Assembly (NCBI RefSeq): GCF_023008405.1
Contig: NZ_CP095376.1
Coordinates: forward strand, 3,000,001 to 3,064,000
Origin: Amycolatopsis sp. FBCC-B4732
Lineage (GTDB): Bacteria; Actinomycetota; Actinomycetes; Mycobacteriales; Pseudonocardiaceae
Direction of reading: 5' to 3'
Length of the DNA stretch: 64,000 nt
A program made the position numbers and the translations under genes. Below the pieces are notes generated by a model. It searched no databases, was not told the origin of the DNA, and saw only the letters and a program-made list of their open reading frames with translations. Positions 55,740-64,000 of this stretch are shown here, piece after piece (position 1 is the first letter of the stretch; the number at the start of each line of letters is the position of its first letter).

Positions 55740-56531
55740 CTATCCGCCCCCGGCCTGTCGCGGCCGGACCATCAGCGCCTGCGCGCCGGTCGCCAGCGGG
55801 CCGCTCGCGTCGTGCAGGATGCTCGTCGCCGTGCCGGTGCCGTGCCGCCCGACCAGCGTGACCGCGTCCAGGCCGATCCACTCGCCCTCGGGCACCCGCC
55901 GCACGTGCACGGTCAGCTCGGAGTTGATGAACCACCACTGCCGCGGGTCGAGGAAGTTGGACACGCCGTTGCCGGAGTCGGCGACGGTGAACAGCCGCTG
56001 CAGCCCGCTCGGCTCCTCGCCGTCGACCAGCGGGACCCGCTGCCGGGCCCAGACCGCCGCCGGGCCGGGCACGTCCATGCCGCCGCGGACCGCGCGCCAC
56101 TCCACCGCGTCGAGGTAGCCGCTCTGCCAGCCCTCCGGCCACGGCGACTCCGTGACGCTGTCCGGCGCCGGCAGCATCGGGCCGCCGTCGGTGGCGATCT
56201 CGGCGGTGTCGGAAGTCGCGACCCGCCACGCCGACGCGCGGGCCACGACCCGCTCCGCGCTCGCCAGCTCGGCCTGCAGCAGCTCGACCGACCGGCCGGG
56301 GCGCTCCACCCGGGCCCGCACGGTGAGCTCGGCGACCGGGGCCGGCCCGAGGATTTCGACGGTGACCCTGGCCAGTTCGGCCGGGTGCGCGGGTTCGACG
56401 GTTTCGAGAGCCCGCACCAGCAGCGCCGACGGCGGCCCGAAGTGCTGCGAATCCGAAGACCACGGGCCGGCGGTGTGCGCGGTCGCGGAGTAGCGGCCTT
56501 CGCCGCGCGGGACGTAGAACGCGTCGGCCAT
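55740..56531 (-). CDS. Thioesterase-family (hotdog) protein
   Basis: A 263-residue protein with two hotdog halves, like TesB-related acyl-CoA thioesterases of actinobacteria. Features: AGPWSSDSQHFGPPSALLVRALE in the N-terminal half, and DFLDPRQWWFINSEL-like segment NFLDPRQWWFINSELTVHV in the C-terminal half. The ATG overlaps the TGA of the RecB-like gene (TGATG), which suggests translational coupling. The acyl substrate is unknown. Confidence 0.82.
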   Translation of the reverse strand: MADAFYVPRGEGRYSATAHTAGPWSSDSQHFGPPSALLVRALETVEPAHPAELARVTVEILGPAPVAELTVRARVERPGRSVELLQAELASAERVVARASAWRVATSDTAEIATDGGPMLPAPDSVTESPWPEGWQSGYLDAVEWRAVRGGMDVPGPAAVWARQRVPLVDGEEPSGLQRLFTVADSGNGVSNFLDPRQWWFINSELTVHVRRVPEGEWIGLDAVTLVGRHGTGTATSILHDASGPLATGAQALMVRPRQAGGG

Positions 56532-57430
56532 CAGTCGGCCCGGTCCAGCGGCGTCTCGTCGCCCGCGTCGGGCTCCGGCCACCCGGGGTACGCGGGCGGC
56601 GTGCCGCCGTACTCGGGGCAGTGCGCCTGGTGGTCGCACCAGTTGCACAGCTTGCTCTTGTTGGCGCGGAAGTCGCCGGTCTTGCCCGCCTTGAGGATGG
56701 CCTGCCAGATGGCTTCGAGGGTGCGCTCGAAGCGCAGCAGCTCGGCTTCGTCGGGGGTGTAGGCGAGGGACTGGCCGTCGGTCAGGTACATGAGTTTCAG
56801 CTGCCGCGGCACGATCCCGCGCAGCCGCCACAGCACCACGGCGTAGAACTTCATCTGGAACATCGCCTTGGCCTCGCCGATTTCCCGTGGCGCGGCACCG
56901 GTCTTGTAGTCCACGACCCGGATTTCGCCGGTCGGCGCGACGTCGAGGCGGTCGATGTAGCCGCGCAGCAGGACACCGGAGCCGAGCTCGATCTCGACGT
57001 GCAGCTCGCACGCTTCGGGTTCGAGCCGCCGCGGGTCTTCGAGTTCGAAGTAGGCGTCGAGGAGCTTTTCCGCCGAGCGCAGCCAGTCCGCGTGGTCGTC
57101 GGGCTTTTCGGTGTCGAACAGCTCGGTCCACTCCGGACGGTCCGCGGACAGGTCCGTCCACGCCGGGCCGAGCAGCTCCCGCGCCTGCGCGGGGACGCGC
57201 TCGGCGGCGGGCAGCGCGAACAGCCGCTCCAGCACCGAGTGGACGAGCGTGCCGCGCAGCTGCGCCTTGGTGGGCACCTCGGGCAGCCGGTCGACCGCGC
57301 GGAACCGGTAGAGCAGCGGGCACTGTTTGAAGTCACTGGCCCTCGACGGCGACAACGCGGGCCGCCGGCGCACCTGGGTGGCGACGGCGGAGGCTGGGGG
57401 TTCCGTGGTGACGGTGTCGGCGTCGGGCAT
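56531..57430 (-). CDS. RecB-family PD-(D/E)XK exonuclease with Fe-S cysteines
   Basis: A 299-residue nuclease of the Cas4/RecB/AddB group. Nuclease motifs: LRGTLVHSVLERL (His), GYIDRLDVAP (Asp) and IRVVDYKTG (D-x-K). Four cysteines, one in FKQCPLLYRF and three in KLCNWCDHQAHCPEY, match an iron-sulfur cluster. Orthologous in context to Rv2119 next to trmI. Probably a DNA-repair single-strand nuclease. No CRISPR array is near, so a Cas4 role is unlikely. Confidence 0.92.
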   Translation of the reverse strand: MPDADTVTTEPPASAVATQVRRRPALSPSRASDFKQCPLLYRFRAVDRLPEVPTKAQLRGTLVHSVLERLFALPAAERVPAQARELLGPAWTDLSADRPEWTELFDTEKPDDHADWLRSAEKLLDAYFELEDPRRLEPEACELHVEIELGSGVLLRGYIDRLDVAPTGEIRVVDYKTGAAPREIGEAKAMFQMKFYAVVLWRLRGIVPRQLKLMYLTDGQSLAYTPDEAELLRFERTLEAIWQAILKAGKTGDFRANKSKLCNWCDHQAHCPEYGGTPPAYPGWPEPDAGDETPLDRAD

Positions 57431-57527
57431 GGGCAGAGCGTAACGCCGGGGTACGACAGTTCCGGCGACCGCAACGCCCGCACCGGCGCCGAGGTGGGGA
57501 AAGCGACCCGGCGCCGCGCGCCCGCAT

Positions 57528-57580
57528 GTCATGAAAGGGTCGTTCACCTCGCCAGACGACATGAACGACCCTTTCACGAC
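57528..57580. repeat. Dispersed palindromic element, copy 2
   Basis: A 19-bp stem with one mismatch (57528-57546 with 57562-57580). In inverted orientation it shares arms and loop with the element at 44401. Here it lies between divergent starts (recB-like and site-2 protease), so it is not simply a terminator. A TGCGGACCGC segment follows both copies. Confidence 0.75.
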
Positions 57581-57677
57581 ATCCCCCGCGACGCTGCGGA
57601 CCGCTCAGGACACGCGGGTGCGACACCATCCGGGCCGGATCACCCGCTCCCCACACCGGGGGCTCTAGGCTCTCCGC

Positions 57678-60165
<2,488 letters not shown>

Positions 60166-60178
60166 CGACGACGGCGGC

Positions 60179-61039
60179 TCACGAGCCGTCCGCCTTCACG
60201 TTGGACAGGCACCACAGGCCGGATTCCTTCTGCGCCGACATGGTGCCGACCTTGGTCTTGCTGCCGTCGGTGGCGGAGTAGCGCACGGTGGCCTTGTCGC
60301 CGGTCTCCTGCGGCTCGCCGGTCAGCTTGACCGTGACCTTCGGGATGTCACCGGTGGTGCCCTCGTAGACGCTGCGGCAGATGACGTCGCCGAGCGCCTT
60401 CTCGTCGCTGGCGTTGTAGGCCGTGATCGTCGTGTCGAACAGCTCCTTCGAGCTGGCCTGGCCGGCGGGGGCCGGGCCGCCCGCGGGCTTGCTGCTGCTG
60501 GTCGACGGCCGGGTCGGCGAGGTGGCCTTGGGCTTCGAGGCGGACGTCTTGGGCGCCGACGTCGGGGCGGCCGAGCTGCTGCTGGCCGGCGGGGCGGCGG
60601 TGGTGGTGTCGTCACCCTTCGTGGCCAGGACGATCGCGGTCACGCCGCCGCCGACCAGGACGACCGCGCCGACCGCGATGCCGACGATGAGCCCGGTTTT
60701 CTTCTTCTTGGGTGGGGGCGCGTCGCCGAAGCCGCCGCCCCCGTACTGGTCGTAGCCGCCGAAACCCTGCTGCTGGAGCTGGCCCCACTGGTCCTGCTGG
60801 CCGTACTGCGGGTAGCCCTGCTGGGGCTGAGGGCCCGTCTGGGGCGGGTAACCGCCCTGCTGGGGCTGGCCGTACGGATCGGGCTGGCCGAACTGCTGGG
60901 TGCCGCCGTAGCCCGGCTGCTGCTGCGGTCCGCTCTGGGGGTAGCCGCCCTGCTGGGGCTGGCCGTAGGGCCCGGGCTGCTGCCCGTAGCCCCCGGGCTG
61001 CTGGCCGTAGCCGCCCGGCTGCTGCGGCGGGTAGGTCAT
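60179..61039 (-). CDS. Pro/Gln/Gly-rich membrane protein with extracellular DUF4878-like domain
   Basis: A 286-residue protein. Residues 1 to about 105 are low in complexity (repeats of PQQGGYPQ and GYGQQPG). They are followed by [21 protein letters not shown], a transmembrane helix, an external Ser/Thr/Pro linker, and a folded domain of about 90 residues with Cys in GDVICRSV and WCLSNV. The N-terminus faces the cytoplasm. The arrangement is common in actinobacteria next to mpa. The domain matches that of the 148-residue gene 13 bp downstream. Confidence 0.75.
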   Translation of the reverse strand: MTYPPQQPGGYGQQPGGYGQQPGPYGQPQQGGYPQSGPQQQPGYGGTQQFGQPDPYGQPQQGGYPPQTGPQPQQGYPQYGQQDQWGQLQQQGFGGYDQYGGGGFGDAPPPKKKKTGLIVGIAVGAVVLVGGGVTAIVLATKGDDTTTAAPPASSSSAAPTSAPKTSASKPKATSPTRPSTSSSKPAGGPAPAGQASSKELFDTTITAYNASDEKALGDVICRSVYEGTTGDIPKVTVKLTGEPQETGDKATVRYSATDGSKTKVGTMSAQKESGLWCLSNVKADGS

Positions 61040-61396
61040 GAGTGGTGCCCCCTAGCGTCCTTCGAAGACCCGGCAGACGGTGCCGACGTCGGCCCGATGC
61101 TAGCCACCGGGCCCGTCCGCCGCGCGGTTAGGGCGGAACTGGCCGGAAATGCCCGGTGTCCCGCCGGTTGGGCACCGCGGGGACGGGGTACTCCCTGCGT
61201 GCTTGCTTCACCCCGGCCCGGAAAGACCCGCGACACACCCGTGCCACGGCACCGAAATGGCCGCTTGCGCTGCGGGAATGTCCGTGCTGGGGAAGGCCGG
61301 CGAACCGCGACGCGCCGATCTTGTGATCCGGAAAGGCCTTTTCTTGTCGGTGATCGCCGGTACCGTGGAATGAAAAGCACTCCGAGGAGGTGCCCG
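61040..61396. other. Intergenic region upstream of mpa
   Basis: A 357-bp divergent region between the Pro/Gln-rich protein gene and mpa. I find no gene and no strong promoter; the segment TTTTCT-N16-TACCGT (about 61338-61366) could serve mpa. The ribosome site CGAGGAGG at 61384-61391 is strong. Confidence 0.4.
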
Positions 61397-63199
61397 ATGC
61401 ATCATGACCTTCCCGGAGGTCGGCGCGAGGAGGCCGACCCTTCAGCAACATCCGGAGCTGGGACGACGGCGGACGAGCAGGCTCGGCAGATCCGTTTTCT
61501 CGAGGAAGAAGTGGCGCTGCTGCGCCGCAAACTGACGGACTCGCCACGGCAGAACCGAGTTCTCGAACAACGACTCGCCGAGGCCTCGGAACGGGTGAGC
61601 CAGCTCACCGAGCGCAACACCAAACTGGTCGAGACGCTGCGCGAAGCGCGAGGACAGCTCCTCGCTCTCCGTGAAGAGGTCGACCGGCTGGCCCAGCCAC
61701 CGTCCGGGTACGGCGTCTTCGTCGAGGCGTACGAGGACAACACGGTGGACGTCTTCACCGCGGGCCGGAAGATGCGGGTGTCGGTTTCGCCCGCGGTCGA
61801 GATCTCGTCGTTGCGCCGCGGTCAGGCGCTGCGGCTCAACGAGGCCCTCACCGTCGTCGAAGGCGGCGGTTTCGAGCGCACCGGCGAGGTGTGCGCGTTG
61901 CGCGAGGTGCTCGCGCCGGACGTCGAGGGCGGCAGCCTTCGCGCGCTGGTGGTCGGGCACGCGGACGAGGAGCGGGTGGTCCTGCTCTCCGATCTGCTGG
62001 CGGAGCAGCCGCTCAAGCCGGGCGACTCGCTCCTGGTCGACTCCAAGGCCGGTTACGCGTACGAGCGCGTGCCGAAGGCGGAGGTCGAGGACCTGGTGCT
62101 GGAGGAGGTGCCGGACGTCCGCTACGAGGACATCGGTGGCCTCACCCGGCAGATCGAGCAGATCCGGGACGCGGTGGAACTGCCGTTCCTGCACGCGGAC
62201 CTTTACCAGGAGTACCAGCTGCGGCCCCCGAAGGGTGTCCTGCTCTACGGCCCGCCGGGCTGCGGCAAGACGCTCATCGCCAAGGCCGTGGCGAACTCGC
62301 TGGCCAAGAAGGTGGCGGCGGCGCGGGGCGACAACGAGGACGGGAAGTCCTACTTCCTGAACATCAAGGGTCCCGAGCTGCTCAACAAGTTCGTCGGGGA
62401 GACCGAGCGGCACATCCGCCTGATCTTCCAGCGGGCGCGGGAAAAGGCCTCCGAGGGCACCCCGGTGATCGTGTTCTTCGACGAGATGGACTCGATCTTC
62501 CGGACCCGTGGGTCGGGCGTGTCGTCCGACGTCGAGACCACGATCGTGCCGCAGCTGCTGTCGGAGATCGACGGTGTCGAAGGCCTGGAGAACGTCATCG
62601 TCATCGGCGCCTCCAACCGCGAAGACATGATCGACCCGGCGATCCTGCGGCCGGGCCGGCTCGACGTCAAGATCAAGATCGAGCGTCCGGACGCCGAAGG
62701 CGCGAAGGACATCTTCTCCAAGTACCTGGCCGAAGGCCTGCCGATCCACGCCGACGACCTCGCCGAGTTCGGCGGGGACCCGAAGGCGACGTTCGACGCG
62801 ATGATCCAGCACACCGTCGAGCGGATGTACGAGGAGAGCGACGAGAACCGGTTCCTCGAGGTGACCTACGCCAACGGGGACAAGGAAGTCCTGTACTTCC
62901 GCGACTTCAACTCGGGCGCGATGATCCAGAACATCGTGGACCGGGCGAAGAAGTCGGCGATCAAGTCGGTGCTGGAGACCCAGCAGCCGGGTCTGCGCGT
63001 GCAGCACCTGCTCGACGCGATCGTCGACGAGTTCGCGGAGAACGAGGACCTGCCCAACACCACCAACCCGGACGACTGGGCCCGGATCTCCGGCAAGAAG
63101 GGCGAGCGGATCGTCTACATCCGCACGCTCGTCACCGGCAAGAACCAGGATTCGGGGCGGGCGATCGACACCGCCACGAACACCGGTCAGTACCTGTAG
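61397..63199 (+). CDS. mpa: Proteasome-associated AAA ATPase Mpa/ARC
   Basis: A 600-residue unfoldase that feeds pupylated substrates into the 20S proteasome. Residues about 30-90 are a coiled coil for Pup binding, followed by two OB folds (about 95-240). The AAA module has Walker A GPPGCGKT (about 284), Walker [11 protein letters not shown], sensor 1 VIGASNRED and the arginine region LRPGRLD. The C-terminus ends QYL, the conserved gate-opening tail. ATG at 61397 after GAGGAGG. Orthologous in position to Rv2115c. Confidence 0.97.
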   Translation: MHHDLPGGRREEADPSATSGAGTTADEQARQIRFLEEEVALLRRKLTDSPRQNRVLEQRLAEASERVSQLTERNTKLVETLREARGQLLALREEVDRLAQPPSGYGVFVEAYEDNTVDVFTAGRKMRVSVSPAVEISSLRRGQALRLNEALTVVEGGGFERTGEVCALREVLAPDVEGGSLRALVVGHADEERVVLLSDLLAEQPLKPGDSLLVDSKAGYAYERVPKAEVEDLVLEEVPDVRYEDIGGLTRQIEQIRDAVELPFLHADLYQEYQLRPPKGVLLYGPPGCGKTLIAKAVANSLAKKVAAARGDNEDGKSYFLNIKGPELLNKFVGETERHIRLIFQRAREKASEGTPVIVFFDEMDSIFRTRGSGVSSDVETTIVPQLLSEIDGVEGLENVIVIGASNREDMIDPAILRPGRLDVKIKIERPDAEGAKDIFSKYLAEGLPIHADDLAEFGGDPKATFDAMIQHTVERMYEESDENRFLEVTYANGDKEVLYFRDFNSGAMIQNIVDRAKKSAIKSVLETQQPGLRVQHLLDAIVDEFAENEDLPNTTNPDDWARISGKKGERIVYIRTLVTGKNQDSGRAIDTATNTGQYL

Positions 63200-63210
63200 G
63201 TTCGAGCGCT

Positions 63211-63244
63211 CGATGGGGCGGCCGCTTCGGCGACCGCCCCATCG
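63211..63244 (+). terminator. Terminator after mpa with UUCG loop
   Basis: A stem of 15 bp with one mismatch (63211-63225 with 63230-63244) and a TTCG tetraloop, 11 bp after the mpa stop. It also faces the convergent EamA gene. Confidence 0.75.
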
Positions 63245-63250
63245 GCGTGT

Positions 63251-64000
63251 CTAGCGGCGGACGAGTTCCGGCTCGGCGGGGCGGCGCACCCGTAGCCGTC
63301 CGTGGGCGGCCAGGATGCCCAGCACCACGAGCAGGGCGCCGGCCGGCTGGTTCCAGCTCACCGGTTCGCCCAGCACGAGCACGCCGAGCAGCACCCCGAC
63401 GACCGGTGTCAGGTACGTGACCGCCGAGGCGTTGGCCGCGCCCCAGGCGGCGATGATGCGGACGTTCCAGACGTAGGCGAGACCCGTGCCGAACACGCCG
63501 AGCGCCACCATGCTCGCCACCACCGCGAGGTCCAGGTGCACCGGCGCGGTGGCGATGGCCGGGGCGAGCAGCCCCAAGAGGACGGTCGCGGAGGCGGTCT
63601 GCCCGAACGCGACGACGACCGGATCCGTCCCGCGTGGTGAGACGAACCGGCGCATGTACACGAAACAAGCGCCGTAGCAGCTCGTCGCGCCGAGGCAGGC
63701 GAGCTGCGCGGTCAGCTGGTGCGAGACGTCGACGCCGTGCCACACGCCGACGATCGTGAGCACCCCGAGGAAGCCGAGCAGCAACCCGGCGACCTTCGGG
63801 GGCGTGAACCGCTCTTCAGGCAGCGCCGCGGCCGCCAGCAGCATCGTGATGAGCGGCGTGGTGGCGTTGAAGATACTGGCCAAACCGGACGAAATGTACT
63901 GTTCCGCCCACGAGAACAGGAGGAACGGCACCACGCACAGCAGCACCGACACGACCGCGAGGTGGCCCCACAGCACGGGGTCGCGGGGCAGCGGGCGGCG
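63251..64000 (-). CDS. EamA/DMT-family exporter (partial, 5' end outside window)
   Basis: The C-terminal 249 residues of a drug/metabolite exporter; the reading frame continues past the right edge. Both EamA halves are recognised, e.g. WAEQYISSGLASIFNATTPLIT and WGAANASAVTYLTPVVGVLLG, with about eight transmembrane helices visible. Substrate is unpredictable from the family. Convergent with mpa. Confidence 0.85.
   Translation of the reverse strand, partial: RRPLPRDPVLWGHLAVVSVLLCVVPFLLFSWAEQYISSGLASIFNATTPLITMLLAAAALPEERFTPPKVAGLLLGFLGVLTIVGVWHGVDVSHQLTAQLACLGATSCYGACFVYMRRFVSPRGTDPVVVAFGQTASATVLLGLLAPAIATAPVHLDLAVVASMVALGVFGTGLAYVWNVRIIAAWGAANASAVTYLTPVVGVLLGVLVLGEPVSWNQPAGALLVVLGILAAHGRLRVRRPAEPELVRR

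Noticed and set aside
56531..57430. Cas4-like nuclease as a sign of CRISPR
   Set aside because: No repeat array or other cas gene is present, and the position next to trmI matches the housekeeping recB-like gene of actinobacteria.

Overview
The window looks like chromosomal DNA of a high-GC actinomycete of the Pseudonocardiales, most likely Amycolatopsis or a close relative. Third codon positions are almost all G or C and GTG/TTG starts are frequent. It carries ergothioneine genes (egtBCD), mycothiol ligase (mshC), the Pup-proteasome ATPase (mpa) and an actinobacterial-type inhA with a short substrate loop. The genus call is inference from gene content, not from any rRNA.

Layout. 1-2195: the 3' part of egtB, then egtC and egtD. 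2188-6889: an F420-type reductase, a secreted peptidase-like hydrolase, a TetR/hydrolase pair with two operators, and mgtC, whose 3' end is duplicated around a 266-bp insert. 7245-29230: a backbone that follows the Mycobacterium tuberculosis order acn - ripA-like - moxR - DUF58 - VWA - fabG - inhA - hemH. It is interrupted by accessory blocks: methyltransferase/DUF1801/mobA; a 9-kb block (16677-25816) with a DUF4062-like/NB-ARC/TPR STAND protein and an MHS transporter-response regulator-kinase-TAXI operon; and a TetR/MFS efflux pair. 30215-37903: GNAT, a conserved unknown, an AAA+/VWA pair, a decayed IS5-like element, a membrane-anchored NB-ARC protein and a TipA-like MerR. 37971-63199: a second conserved backbone (mshC, PAC2, metH, hisE, hisG, recB-like, trmI, mpa), again with inserts: ABC-F/MarR, ArsR/MFS, a phosphoesterase, a CGNR/phosphotriesterase pair, Ada-AlkA/ogt, ParA and a thioesterase. 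The window ends inside an EamA exporter.

How the genes work together. egtBCD and mshC make the two low-molecular-weight thiols of actinobacteria. fabG-inhA form the reductive half of FAS-II. hisE and hisG give the first two histidine steps. moxR-DUF58-VWA and the second AAA+/VWA pair are chaperone-like modules. Mpa feeds pupylated proteins to the proteasome, and the PAC2 protein is related to proteasome assembly chaperones.

The best candidate for something undescribed is the STAND protein at 17292-19847. It has an N-terminal DUF4062-like effector region, an NB-ARC switch and six 42-residue TPRs. Two of the repeats differ at only 2 of 126 bases, so the sensor array has been amplified recently. 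It sits in the interruption of an otherwise conserved housekeeping block. A second, membrane-anchored NB-ARC protein lies at 35691-37013. Several operators can be read directly from the sequence: TetR at 5070-5110, a second TetR pair at 28500 and 29162, ArsR at 41640, MerR at 37072, and a CGNR candidate at 45241.
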